64,000 bases of DNA from Arachidicoccus rhizosphaerae (lineage in GTDB: Bacteria; Bacteroidota; Bacteroidia; Chitinophagales; Chitinophagaceae): NCBI RefSeq assembly GCF_900107765.1, contig NZ_FNQY01000019.1:19328-83327 (forward strand), written 5' to 3'. The first letter of the stretch is position 1, and each line of letters starts with the position of its first letter. Shown here piece by piece: positions 35,841 through 44,735 of this stretch. The notes under the pieces were generated by a model, which saw only the letters and a list, made by a program, of their open reading frames with translations, ran no database searches and was not told the DNA's origin. The translations under genes and the position numbers were made by a program.

Positions 35841-35886
35841 AAGGATGACTTAGGTATTGCAAAGATGATCTAAGTCATCCTTTATT
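35841..35886 (+). terminator. Hairpin between nosZ and the nosL operon
   Basis: AAGGATGACTTAG (35841-35853) pairs perfectly with CTAAGTCATCCTT (35870-35882), followed by TATT. The T-run is short, so it may be a weak terminator or an mRNA 3' stabiliser that separates nosZ from the next operon. Its right arm overlaps box F. Confidence 0.65.
35865..35878 (+). promoter_or_regulatory. CRP/FNR-type box F
   Basis: ATGATCTAAGTCAT has TGA-N6-TCA symmetry, 86 nt upstream of the membrane-protein gene, and coincides with the right arm of the nosZ hairpin. It may give the maturation operon its own regulated promoter. Confidence 0.45.
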
Positions 35887-35963
35887 CACTCAACCGGAAA
35901 GGGTGGAACGGACGGCGGTTGCCCTTTTAATGGCTACCCCGTCAAAGCAAAAAATTAAATTTT

Positions 35964-36551
35964 ATGCAAAAAAAATATTTCCTTCCACGTTACGTAAGTC
36001 TTCTTTTGATTTGTTGTAGCCTATTAATTTTCGCGGTCCTTTTTTTCCCGTTCTGGCATATCGAACTGCAAGCCCCTCAATATCCGGAAGGCCTGATTCT
36101 ACTAATTTATGCGAACAAATTATCAGGTGATGTAGATATAATCAATGGACTGAACCATTATATCGGGATGAAAACGCTGCACACGGCAGATTTTTATGAA
36201 TTTCAGGTGCTTCCTTATTGTATTATATTTTTTGCCGTTGCGTTCATAATCGTAGCTATTGTCAGAAAGCGCAAATGGTTAAATATCCTGTTTGCCGTTT
36301 TTATCTTCTTTGGTGTCATCAGTATGATAGACTTCTGGAAATGGAATTATAACTACGGACACCACCTGAATCCCAACGCCCCGATCATCGTTCCGGGAAT
36401 GGCTTATCAGCCGCCCATATTGGGTTATAAACAACTACTCAATTTTGGTGCGTATTCTATGCCTGATGTCGGAGGTTGGATCTTTATCTCGGTAGGTATA
36501 ATACTGCTTGGGTTGGTCCTCATTAGCAATCGAAAAAATAAACCTTCATGA
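35964..36551 (+). CDS. Conserved membrane protein of clade II nos clusters
   Basis: This 195-aa protein has four hydrophobic helices (about 10-32, 86-104, 109-125 and 170-188) with a larger loop between 1 and 2. I do not know a function for it. Proteins of this shape are recurrent between nosZ and nosL in clade II nos clusters of Bacteroidota, which suggests a role in the electron path or in NosZ assembly. It overlaps nosL by the 4-nt ATGA, so the two are translationally coupled. Confidence 0.7.
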   Translation: MQKKYFLPRYVSLLLICCSLLIFAVLFFPFWHIELQAPQYPEGLILLIYANKLSGDVDIINGLNHYIGMKTLHTADFYEFQVLPYCIIFFAVAFIIVAIVRKRKWLNILFAVFIFFGVISMIDFWKWNYNYGHHLNPNAPIIVPGMAYQPPILGYKQLLNFGAYSMPDVGGWIFISVGIILLGLVLISNRKNKPS

Positions 36552-37006
36552 ATTCAATAAAAATTACATCCGCCAGATCCATGAGGCTGATAATGATCCT
36601 TTTGTTGGGCGCAATTATGAGCAGCTGCCAGATAAGACCTGAAGCGATGGTGCCAGGCAGAGATCACTGTGACTATTGTAAAATGCCTTATAATGATAAC
36701 AGGTTCGGTGCTGAAATCGTTACAGGTAAAGGTAAGATCTACAAATTTGATGATATTCACTGTCTGCTGGATTTTATTCAGGAAAAGCGTTTTGATACTT
36801 CCAGGCCGTTCCAGACTTACTTCGTGAATTTTTTGGGCAATCATGAACTGCTGAATGCCGAAGCAGCTTTTTTGCTCAAAAGCGAGGCATTGCAAAGTCC
36901 AATGGGCGGTCAGACGGCGGCCTTTGATCAACTAGACAGTCTGACATTTATGCAAAAGCAATATCCGGGTAAAATTTATAATTGGAAAACCTTACCAAGA
37001 TCGTGA
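36548..37006 (+). CDS. nosL: NosL copper-binding lipoprotein
   Basis: This 152-aa lipoprotein (lipobox ending MSSC, C27) delivers Cu(I) for CuZ assembly. The Cys/Met copper site is C41-x2-C44-x-M46 in HCDYCKMP, followed by the FDDIHCLLDF block typical of NosL. It overlaps the previous gene by ATGA and its stop overlaps the likely nosD start by GTGA. It is complete and in normal order. Confidence 0.93.
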   Translation: MNSIKITSARSMRLIMILLLGAIMSSCQIRPEAMVPGRDHCDYCKMPYNDNRFGAEIVTGKGKIYKFDDIHCLLDFIQEKRFDTSRPFQTYFVNFLGNHELLNAEAAFLLKSEALQSPMGGQTAAFDQLDSLTFMQKQYPGKIYNWKTLPRS

Positions 37007-38241
37007 AACCGATAATTCTAATCCTTTCCCTATTGTTATGCTGCTATCAGCCTGGCATGGCCGGTATTATAAAAGTTACGGCGTCGCAGCCTTCCTTTTC
37101 TATCCAGCAGGCCTTAAATGAAGCGCAGCCGTCAGATACGGTTCTCATCGGACCCGGACAATATAAGGTAGCGGATCTCCAGGTGAATAAGCCTGTTAGC
37201 ATTATAGGAGAGGGGTTGCCTGTTCTGGATGGGCAGCATACCTATCAGATACTTTCCATACATGCAGATAACGTAAAAGTAAGTGGCCTAAAGCTGCAAC
37301 ATACCGGCATTTCAAGTTTGCGGGATATCGCAGCCATAAAAATTTACCAAGGCAAGGAGATCGTCATAAGTGATAATATTATTGAAGGTGCCTTTTTTGG
37401 GATCTACCTGTCCAAGGCCTCCAGGTGTCTGATTGAAAATAATCAGATCATCGGGCAGCAGCAAACTGATCAGAGAAGTGGTAACGGGATTCATGCATGG
37501 AAGTCTGATCAGATCCGTATAATACAAAACAGGATCAGTCATCACCGCGATGGAATCTATTTTGAGTTTGTCACCCATTCATTGATTTACAAAAACTTGT
37601 CCCAAAATAATCTGCGATATGGCCTTCATTTTATGTTTTCCAATAACGACCTTTATATTGACAATGTTTTTGGTCAAAATAACGCCGGTGTTTCTGTCAT
37701 GTTTTCTAAGTATGTGACGATGATTAAAAACACCTTCAGGGATAATTGGGGTGATGGCTGTTACGGATTATTTTTAAAAGAAATCACTCATTGCAAAATT
37801 TATGGCAATAAGATCACGGGCAATACGACCGGTATTGCCGTGGAAGGGGCAAACCGGATGAGCATTGAACTGAATAGTTTTTCTGAAAACGGATGGGCCT
37901 TAAAAGTAGATGCCAGCTGTCTGATGAGTAGGGTTAATTCCAATAATTTTACCAGAAATTCATTTGATATCGTAACAAACAGCTCTGCGGTAGCTGGCAA
38001 TTTTGATCATAATTATTGGGATAAATATGAAGGGTATGATTTAAATAAGGACAGAACCGGTGATATTGCCTATCATCCCGTCAGTTTATTTTCCATGATT
38101 GTTGCCAACAATCCTACAACGATGGTTTTATTCAGGAGCCTTATGGCCACTTTACTGGATAAAATTGAAAAAATAATACCGGAGTTCACTCCTGTGAGCT
38201 TAGTAGACAATCATCCGCTCATGCAAGCATTACCAATATGA
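37003..38241 (+). CDS. nosD: NosD periplasmic nitrous-oxide reductase maturation protein
   Basis: This parallel beta-helix (PbH1/CASH repeats, for example GIYLSKASRCLIENNQI and GIAVEGANRMSIELN) is needed for CuZ assembly and sulfur supply. I prefer the GTG at 37003, which overlaps the nosL TGA as GTGA and gives a clean signal peptide (KPIILILSLLLCCYQPGMA); a longer frame from TTG 36982 adds seven residues. The product is 412 aa. It overlaps nosF by ATGA. The signal and many right-handed repeats are intact. Confidence 0.93.
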   Translation: MKPIILILSLLLCCYQPGMAGIIKVTASQPSFSIQQALNEAQPSDTVLIGPGQYKVADLQVNKPVSIIGEGLPVLDGQHTYQILSIHADNVKVSGLKLQHTGISSLRDIAAIKIYQGKEIVISDNIIEGAFFGIYLSKASRCLIENNQIIGQQQTDQRSGNGIHAWKSDQIRIIQNRISHHRDGIYFEFVTHSLIYKNLSQNNLRYGLHFMFSNNDLYIDNVFGQNNAGVSVMFSKYVTMIKNTFRDNWGDGCYGLFLKEITHCKIYGNKITGNTTGIAVEGANRMSIELNSFSENGWALKVDASCLMSRVNSNNFTRNSFDIVTNSSAVAGNFDHNYWDKYEGYDLNKDRTGDIAYHPVSLFSMIVANNPTTMVLFRSLMATLLDKIEKIIPEFTPVSLVDNHPLMQALPI

Positions 38242-38948
38242 TATCCATTCAACAATTAACGAAAACATTTGGCAAATTAACGGCGCTCGACCAGATCTCC
38301 ACCGAATTACCCGACAGTACCTGCCTGGCGCTGATTGGCCCGAATGGCAGTGGAAAAACAACCCTGGCAAAATCCATTCTGGGCATCGTTCACCCAGATA
38401 AGGGTCAGATTATTTATAAAGGGAAAAATATAATCGGGGATTTTGCCTTTAAATCCAGTATCGGTTATATGCCGCAGATCGGCCGTTATCCGGAGAATAT
38501 GACCATAGGTCAGATTTTGGATATGATTAAAGATATCAGAGGGGAAAAACATTTGGATGAAGATTTGTCCGATGCATTCTCACTGAATAAGTTGTTACAT
38601 AAAACCATGCGGAGTCTTTCAGGAGGAACGACTCAAAAAGTCAGTGCAGCACTTGCGTTTTTATTTGATCCTGAAGTATTAATGCTGGATGAGCCTACTG
38701 CCGGGCTGGATCCTGTGGCCCAGGGCATTTTAAAAGAAAAGATTTTACTGGAAAAGAGCAAGGGGAAACTGATTGTTATTACCTCCCACATTTTAAGTGA
38801 ATTAGATGACCTGGTATCAGCCGTGCTGTATATGCAGGAAGGGAAACTGCTTTTTAATAAAACCATTGAACAGTTACGTGAACAGACAGGTCAGGTGCGA
38901 CTGTCGAGTGCCATTGCTCAAATCATGCAATCCAACCCCATCTCATGA
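38238..38948 (+). CDS. nosF: NosF ABC-transporter ATPase
   Basis: This 236-aa ATPase energises NosDFY-dependent maturation of NosZ. Walker A is GPNGSGKTT (34-42), the signature is SLSGGTTQK and Walker B is LMLDEPTAGLDP. It is coupled by ATGA overlaps to both nosD and nosY. All motifs are present and length is normal. Confidence 0.95.
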   Translation: MISIQQLTKTFGKLTALDQISTELPDSTCLALIGPNGSGKTTLAKSILGIVHPDKGQIIYKGKNIIGDFAFKSSIGYMPQIGRYPENMTIGQILDMIKDIRGEKHLDEDLSDAFSLNKLLHKTMRSLSGGTTQKVSAALAFLFDPEVLMLDEPTAGLDPVAQGILKEKILLEKSKGKLIVITSHILSELDDLVSAVLYMQEGKLLFNKTIEQLREQTGQVRLSSAIAQIMQSNPIS

Positions 38949-39712
38949 AAAAAATAATTAAATATATTATTGCTGATATCTTACGCAGTAAAATTATTAT
39001 TGGCTATGCGGTGCTTTTATTAATGATTTCACTTACCGTATTTAATTTACAACCGTCCTCCGGTAAGGGGCTGTTGAGTCTGATTAGTATCGTCCTTATA
39101 ATTGTGCCGCTTATTTCGATTATTTTTTCTACTATTTATATCTATAATAGCCGGGAATTTATTGAGCTTATGGTAAGCCAGCCCATTAAAAGAAAAACCA
39201 TCTGGTTAAGTTTTTATATGGGCATCAGCGCAGCCATGAGCCTGGCCTTTGTCATAGGAGTGGGGCTACCTGTTATGATTTACAGTTGTAATGCCATTGG
39301 GATATTACTTATTATTGTGGGGGTACTGCAGACGCTTACTTTTATCAGTATTGCCATGCTGGCTGCCGTTTATAGTAAAGACAAAGCGAGAGGCATTGGA
39401 ATTGGGGTATTGATATGGTTATATTTCAGCTTAATCTTTGACGGGTTTGTTCTGTTTTTACTTTTCCAGTTTCAGGATTATCAGATAGACAAACTGGCCT
39501 TAATACTTACCGGACTCAATCCTATTGATATTAGCAGAATTCTTTTATTGTTAAAAATGGACGCATCAGCCCTTATGGGGTATACCGGCGCTGTTTTCAG
39601 AGCCTCCATGGGGGGGCAGGCAGGAATCTTGACCGGTATTGTAGATTTGCTAGCCTGGATTGGCATTCCTTTATGGCTGTCCTTGAGAAAATTCGGAAAA
39701 AAAGATCTGTAA
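38945..39712 (+). CDS. nosY: NosY ABC-transporter permease
   Basis: This 255-aa protein has six hydrophobic helices and is the membrane subunit of the NosDFY complex. It overlaps nosF by ATGA and is followed by a strong terminator. The start of the protein (KKIIKYIIADILRSKIIIGY) is typical of this group. It ends the nos operon. Confidence 0.92.
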   Translation: MKKIIKYIIADILRSKIIIGYAVLLLMISLTVFNLQPSSGKGLLSLISIVLIIVPLISIIFSTIYIYNSREFIELMVSQPIKRKTIWLSFYMGISAAMSLAFVIGVGLPVMIYSCNAIGILLIIVGVLQTLTFISIAMLAAVYSKDKARGIGIGVLIWLYFSLIFDGFVLFLLFQFQDYQIDKLALILTGLNPIDISRILLLLKMDASALMGYTGAVFRASMGGQAGILTGIVDLLAWIGIPLWLSLRKFGKKDL

Positions 39713-39749
39713 CAGCCTGGCCAAAACCTGGTCATAAGTCACTCCCCAT

Positions 39750-39793
39750 AAAAAACCCTGAAGATTATCCACATATACTCTTCAGGGTTTTTT
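39750..39793. terminator. Bidirectional terminator closing the nos operon
   Basis: AAAAAACCCTGAAGA (39750-39764) pairs perfectly with TCTTCAGGGTTTTTT (39779-39793). It serves nosY (plus) and the deoxyhypusine-synthase-like gene (minus), which converge. Confidence 0.93.
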
Positions 39794-39815
39794 AATAGTT
39801 AATGATCGTCCGGGG

Positions 39816-40796
39816 CTATTGTCCTAAGATCCAGGCAAAAATAAGGGGTGCCACAATCGTCGCATCGCTTTCCACGATAAACTTAGGGGTGTCTATATCC
39901 AGTTTTCCCCAGGTGATCTTCTCATTGGGGACAGCTCCGGAATAAGAACCGTAAGAAGTGGTGGAATCCGAGATCTGACAGAAATAACTCCAGAAAGGAA
40001 CATCTTCCCATTCCAGATCCTGATACATCATGGGTACGACGCAAATGGGAAAATCCCCGGCAATACCGCCACCAATCTGAAAAAATCCAACCCCTTTACC
40101 GCCACTATTGGCGCGGTACCATTCGGTGAGATAAATCATGTATTCAATACCGGTTTTCACCGTATGCACATTCAGCTCTTTTTTAATAACATAACTGGTA
40201 AATATATTACCCGTAGTGCTATCTTCCCATCCTGGTACGATTATCGGAATATTTTTTTCCGCGGCGGCAAGGATCCAGCTGTTTTTAGGATCGATTTCAT
40301 AGTAAGGCTCCAATACGCCACTTAATACAACCTGGTATAAAAATTCATGAGGAAAATAGCGTTCCCCTTTTGCTTCTGCTGATTTCCAGACGTCCAGTAA
40401 ATGCGTCTGTAAACGTCTAAAGGCTTCTTCTTCCGGAATACAGGTATCTGTTACCCTGTTAAAATGATTATCCAATAACTCTCGTTCCTGCTCAGGCGTC
40501 AAATCCCTGTAATTCGGAACTCTTTTATAATGGGAATGCGCCACCAGGTTCATGACATCTTCCTCCAGGTTAGCGCCAGTACAACTGATAATGGCAATTT
40601 TATCCTGACGAATCATCTCTGCTAAAGATATACCTAACTCCGCTGTACTCATGGCTCCGGCCAGAGAAACCAGCATTTTACCGCCTTCCAAAAGATGCGT
40701 TTCATAACCTTTGGCTGCATCCATTAAAGCTGCCGCATTGAAATGTCTGTAATGGTGCTCGATAAATGTAGAAATCGGACCTCTATTCATATCCAT
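39816..40796 (-). CDS. Deoxyhypusine synthase-like protein
   Basis: This 326-aa protein belongs to the deoxyhypusine synthase fold family. The catalytic lysine is in WGK (K298), with upstream PGWEDSTTGN, GIEYMIYLTEW and DSTTSYGSYSGAVPNEK blocks that bind NAD and spermidine in known members. Bacteria lack eIF5A, so the product is probably a polyamine (homospermidine-like) or another compound; no substrate is visible. CAAAATTA at 40858-40865 reads TAATTTTG on the minus strand. It is monocistronic. Confidence 0.88.
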   Translation of the reverse strand: MDMNRGPISTFIEHHYRHFNAAALMDAAKGYETHLLEGGKMLVSLAGAMSTAELGISLAEMIRQDKIAIISCTGANLEEDVMNLVAHSHYKRVPNYRDLTPEQERELLDNHFNRVTDTCIPEEEAFRRLQTHLLDVWKSAEAKGERYFPHEFLYQVVLSGVLEPYYEIDPKNSWILAAAEKNIPIIVPGWEDSTTGNIFTSYVIKKELNVHTVKTGIEYMIYLTEWYRANSGGKGVGFFQIGGGIAGDFPICVVPMMYQDLEWEDVPFWSYFCQISDSTTSYGSYSGAVPNEKITWGKLDIDTPKFIVESDATIVAPLIFAWILGQ

Positions 40797-40894
40797 TTTG
40801 TTTATAATATAATAATAATTTTAACTACTCAGCCCGATTAAAAAAGGCTTTCCCGGGCAAAATTAAGGCTATTTACTGATTTTAATCCTGGTTA

Positions 40895-42406
40895 TTATCT
40901 GCCGGATATCCAGGTCATCGGATTGAGTGGATTACCCTGAGAATCCGTAACCATGAAAAATACGGTGGATACTCCAGATATACCGGTAGCCATATGGCCC
41001 ACAATGGTTCCTGCTTTGACCTCATCACCTTTTTGTACTGTTACATCCTTTAAGTTACTGTAGGTCGTAAAATATTTACCATGACGTACAATGACGGCAT
41101 AGGTCTCATCGCTGATTACCACGGAAACCGTACCGGAGGCGACCGATTTTACCGTAATATTGCCACCTGTAGCCGTTATCTCGATGCCATCATTCACCTC
41201 TTTAAGGGAAGTGCCTGGGATAGACTGAACTCCATAAGCTCCGGAAATAAATCCGCCTGTAACCGGCCAGGGTAAATGGCCTCTGTCTTTTTCAAAATCC
41301 AGGGACTGGGTCAGGGTCTTCTCTGTCGATTCCAGTACATTATAAGAACGTCCCATTCTTTGTGGGTTCTCTTCAGGTTTTTGCTCTTCCCTGATTTTTT
41401 TCGGAGCATCTGCACTGGCCGTTGAGTTATCAGCAGCGGACGCAGCATTGGCCGGAGGTGTGTTATTCTCAACCTTAGCGTTTGCCACTTTATCGTTTGC
41501 GGCGGTGGCAGCGTTCGCTTTTTTGGCGGCAGCGGCATCCGCAGCGGCTTTGTCTCTTGCCAGCTGGTCTTGTCTTTCTTTGAGGACTCGTTGTTGTTCA
41601 GCTATTCTGGCCCGGCGTTCTTCCTCCTCTTTGGCCTTGGCAATTCTTTGCTGACGTTCTCTTTCTTTTCTTTCTGCTTCCTGGATTTCCTTGCGAATTA
41701 CCTGACGCAATACCTCCTGGAGCTTTCTTCTTTTGGCTGCATTGACAGCGATTTCCTTGCCTATCTCACCTTCTCTGGATTTCAGATCAGAAATGGCACT
41801 GTCCTTCTCATTTCTGTCACTTTGAAGGGCCGTAAGCTGACTGTTTTGCTGACCGGCCGCAATTCTTTTTTCTGATTTGGTGGACTCTAGTTTGGCGATA
41901 TTGGCCCTAAGGGCAGCCTGGGCCTTTTTAATATTATCAGCCTGCGTTTCCCGGTATGCCCGGTAACTTTTCAGATAGGCGACACGGCGTAAAGCCTCAT
42001 TAAAAGTATTGGAGGAAAACAGAAAGTTGATATAATTATATTTGCTTCGGTTTTTATAGGCAAAAACGAGGCTTTCTGCATATTTGGTCGTCAGTGTGTC
42101 AAGTTGTTTCTTATTAGTCTGAACCTCTGCGTTGTAATTGGTTATTTTAGTATTCAAATCCTGCATTTCATCATTGATCGATTCAATCAGGGATTGTCTT
42201 GCTTTAATTTTCTTTTCCAGCAAATTGAGTTCCCGTAAAGACAGCTTTCTGGTTTGACGTACCTGAGATAAGGTCTCATTGAGTTCATTGAGTTCTTTTT
42301 GCAGGCTTTTTTGTTCCTGCTGAATCTCTGCTCTTGTTTGCTGCCCATAACTACACACCCAGAGTGTGCTACAAAGTATGATGCATACAAACAATTTTTT
42401 CAACAT
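40895..42406 (-). CDS. EnvC-like murein hydrolase activator (degenerate M23)
   Basis: This 503-aa secreted protein (signal MLKKLFVCIILCSTLWVCSYGQ) has a long N-terminal coiled coil (about 22-260), a K/A/E-rich and Asn/Ala-rich linker (about 260-350) and a C-terminal LysM-free M23 domain. The domain has lost the zinc ligands: the first site reads EVNDGIE and the last FFMVT, without HxxxD or HxH. This is the pattern of EnvC/NlpD-type activators of amidases. It follows the DUF4292 lipoprotein gene on the same strand, so a shared operon is likely. Confidence 0.88.
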   Translation of the reverse strand: MLKKLFVCIILCSTLWVCSYGQQTRAEIQQEQKSLQKELNELNETLSQVRQTRKLSLRELNLLEKKIKARQSLIESINDEMQDLNTKITNYNAEVQTNKKQLDTLTTKYAESLVFAYKNRSKYNYINFLFSSNTFNEALRRVAYLKSYRAYRETQADNIKKAQAALRANIAKLESTKSEKRIAAGQQNSQLTALQSDRNEKDSAISDLKSREGEIGKEIAVNAAKRRKLQEVLRQVIRKEIQEAERKERERQQRIAKAKEEEERRARIAEQQRVLKERQDQLARDKAAADAAAAKKANAATAANDKVANAKVENNTPPANAASAADNSTASADAPKKIREEQKPEENPQRMGRSYNVLESTEKTLTQSLDFEKDRGHLPWPVTGGFISGAYGVQSIPGTSLKEVNDGIEITATGGNITVKSVASGTVSVVISDETYAVIVRHGKYFTTYSNLKDVTVQKGDEVKAGTIVGHMATGISGVSTVFFMVTDSQGNPLNPMTWISGR

Positions 42407-42478
42407 AATGCTTAATTTTTCAGCTATTTATCTGATAGATTTATAAAGGCTTAAAGTTAATCAACTCATTGGATAATC

Positions 42479-43324
42479 CTATCGCTCGTCGTAATTTTTA
42501 GGAATACTGAAAGGAAAACTTAAAGGTTGATTAAAAATAACCTCCTTAAACTGCAGTTTAATATCCGTAGATTTTTTATCCTGTAGTTTTATTTTACGGT
42601 CCATGGCTATTTCAATTGAATCAACCTTCTGGTAATTTGAATATCCTAGGGCACAGCTGCGTTTAATCCCGTCCTGGTCCTGCTCAATCTTATTGCTTTT
42701 CAAAACCAGTTTATGTGGACTGGCTACTACGGAAAGGAAACTTTTGAATACCTCACCTTCCAGCGCTGCATACCACCGGTTATGATTATGACGATAGGAT
42801 TGCAGATTGCCTTTGGTAAATAGGGGGTTGCCTAAAATAATATTTTGCATATCCTGAAAAGTGATCGGCATTTTGGCAATTTCTTCCAGATAACCAATGG
42901 GACGCCTGGTTATAGTATGCTTTAATTTATCCATTAAAATAAGCGAGTCCGGACGAATTAGCATCCGGTAACCTTCAATGGCAAAAGGACCGGTTAAGGA
43001 AATCCAGATGACACTGTCCTTTTTCAGCCGGATGCTGGCAGTTGCGCTGGCGCTGTTATCTTCTGTGGAATAATCCAGTTTCACCTTGGCTTTCAGCGTA
43101 GAAAACTGTCGGATCTTTTGGCTATCCAATACCATTAACACCCTTTGTAAACTATCCAGTTCCTCACTTTGCATATCAGCAGTAACCTGGACTACTTTTG
43201 AAGAATCTGCGGATTTTAATTTATTGGGTATTTTCTGGGCCCTTTTGGTGCTCGAACATGAAAATAGCAGCAGCGTACATAGGCCTGCCGTTATTTGAAG
43301 GGTTATCTGACTAAAACGATTCAT
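42479..43324 (-). CDS. DUF4292 lipoprotein (LolA-like)
   Basis: This 281-aa lipoprotein (signal ending FSCS, C23) has the DUF4292 pattern: DSVIWISLTGPFAIEGYR, LIRPDSLILMDK, and a LolA-like curved beta-sheet. It is probably involved in lipoprotein or outer-membrane biogenesis, but no experimental role is known to me. It lies 72 nt upstream of the EnvC-like gene and 104 nt downstream of dut, which is a frequent arrangement in Bacteroidota. Confidence 0.85.
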   Translation of the reverse strand: MNRFSQITLQITAGLCTLLLFSCSSTKRAQKIPNKLKSADSSKVVQVTADMQSEELDSLQRVLMVLDSQKIRQFSTLKAKVKLDYSTEDNSASATASIRLKKDSVIWISLTGPFAIEGYRMLIRPDSLILMDKLKHTITRRPIGYLEEIAKMPITFQDMQNIILGNPLFTKGNLQSYRHNHNRWYAALEGEVFKSFLSVVASPHKLVLKSNKIEQDQDGIKRSCALGYSNYQKVDSIEIAMDRKIKLQDKKSTDIKLQFKEVIFNQPLSFPFSIPKNYDER

Positions 43325-43428
43325 GTAATAGAATAAGGGTTAAAAATAGAAATGCCGGACCCGAAAAATATGTATGATATAAATCTGTTATATCAGAGCT
43401 ACGATCTATCCGGTTGTTCTTTTTATCG

Positions 43429-43884
43429 CTAGTTTTTACCTGTATGTCCGAAACCGCCGGCCCCCCTAAGGGTTTCTGATAAAGCTTCCACAGGCTGCCA
43501 CTGGATTTGTTCCACCTGCTGGATCACCATCTGGGCAATTCGGTCACCCGGCTGTATGGTCTGGGTCTCATTGGATAAATTCACTAAAATCACTTTAATT
43601 TCTCCTCTGTAATCAGCATCAATGGTGCCTGGAGTATTCAGACAGGTTAGCCCCTGTTTGGCAGCCAGCCCGCTTCTGGGGCGTATCTGTGCCTCATAAC
43701 CCAATGGAATTTCCATAAAAAGACCCGTGGGAATCAATTGTCTTTCCAGTGTTCCCAGGCTTACCGGCGCTTCAATATTTGCCCTGAGATCCATACCGGA
43801 TGCGCCTTCAGTAGCATAGGCCGGTAGCGGGAAAGCGGATTGATTGACGATATTAATACGGATCTGGTTCTTATTATTTGCCAT
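43429..43884 (-). CDS. dut: dUTP diphosphatase
   Basis: This 151-aa enzyme hydrolyses dUTP to dUMP. The motifs [26 protein letters not shown] and the C-terminal [10 protein letters not shown], whose glycine-rich arm closes over substrate, are all present. Length is normal. It is the first gene of the dut-DUF4292-EnvC group on the minus strand. Confidence 0.95.
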   Translation of the reverse strand: MANNKNQIRINIVNQSAFPLPAYATEGASGMDLRANIEAPVSLGTLERQLIPTGLFMEIPLGYEAQIRPRSGLAAKQGLTCLNTPGTIDADYRGEIKVILVNLSNETQTIQPGDRIAQMVIQQVEQIQWQPVEALSETLRGAGGFGHTGKN

Positions 43885-44038
43885 ATTTTAAATTAGGTAC
43901 CTATTATATAATATATAACACAGTGTTTAGTGAAACGAACGGTTTAAACCTGCAGCGAAAATACTGGATTTAAAAAATGTAGCCCCTAATCTCCTGCACC
44001 TTTTTTCCACAAGGCCATGGGTAACCGTTGTTAAAAAA

Positions 44039-44518
44039 TTACAGCTTTTCCAGTAGTGCTACAGCATGGGCCGAGAGTCCTTCCTGCCTGCCTACAAACC
44101 CCATGGTTTCCATGGTGGTGGCTTTAATGGAAACATCCTCCGTCCCGATGCCCATAATGGCGGCAATCACCTCCCGCATGGCTGTCACATAAGGCTTAAT
44201 CTTCGGACGCTCAAGCAGTAAGGTCGCATCAATATTAATGACCCGGTATCCTTTTTGCTGCACGAGCTGGTAACTGCGCTCCAGTAATATCTTTGAATCA
44301 ATATCCTTAAAATCAGCACTGGTATCCGGAAAATGAGTGCCAATATCTCCTAAAGCCAAGGCGCCCAAGAGCGCATCGCAGATTGCATGTAAAAGAACGT
44401 CTGCGTCACTATGGCCCAGTGCTCCTTTTTCATGAGGAATTTTCACGCCTCCGATCCATAAATCTCTTCCTGCCACCAGTTGATGAAAATCAATTCCTTG
44501 TCCAATTCTAAAACTCAT
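44039..44518 (-). CDS. ispF: 2-C-methyl-D-erythritol 2,4-cyclodiphosphate synthase
   Basis: This 159-aa MEP-pathway enzyme has the zinc ligands D10 and H12 (GIDFHQL) and H44 ([10 protein letters not shown]), and the family SDADVLLH and THFPDTS blocks. It means the organism makes isoprenoids by the MEP route. It is separated from dut by 154 nt and follows porV at a distance; no operon is obvious. Confidence 0.95.
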   Translation of the reverse strand: MSFRIGQGIDFHQLVAGRDLWIGGVKIPHEKGALGHSDADVLLHAICDALLGALALGDIGTHFPDTSADFKDIDSKILLERSYQLVQQKGYRVINIDATLLLERPKIKPYVTAMREVIAAIMGIGTEDVSIKATTMETMGFVGRQEGLSAHAVALLEKL

Positions 44519-44617
44519 AATATAATCTTTTATTAAAATACAATGCTTAAGTGGCCCTTGGCAAAATCAGATCATTTAAAAGTATCTGTCTGTAGCCGTC
44601 CGGGTCAGGCGATGCAT

Positions 44618-44646
44618 AAAAAAAGCGAAGGTAACCTTCGCTTTTC
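44618..44646 (-). terminator. Terminator after porV
   Basis: GCGAAGG (44625-44631) pairs with CCTTCGC (44635-44641), flanked by AAAA and TTTT. On the minus strand the T-run follows, so it ends the porV transcript. Confidence 0.85.
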
Positions 44647-44735
44647 AAATATCGTCAATTGGTTCCATAATATCTATCTGATTTATAAACCCTGACAAAA
44701 CCTGTACACTATATAATATATGTAACCTGTATGGA

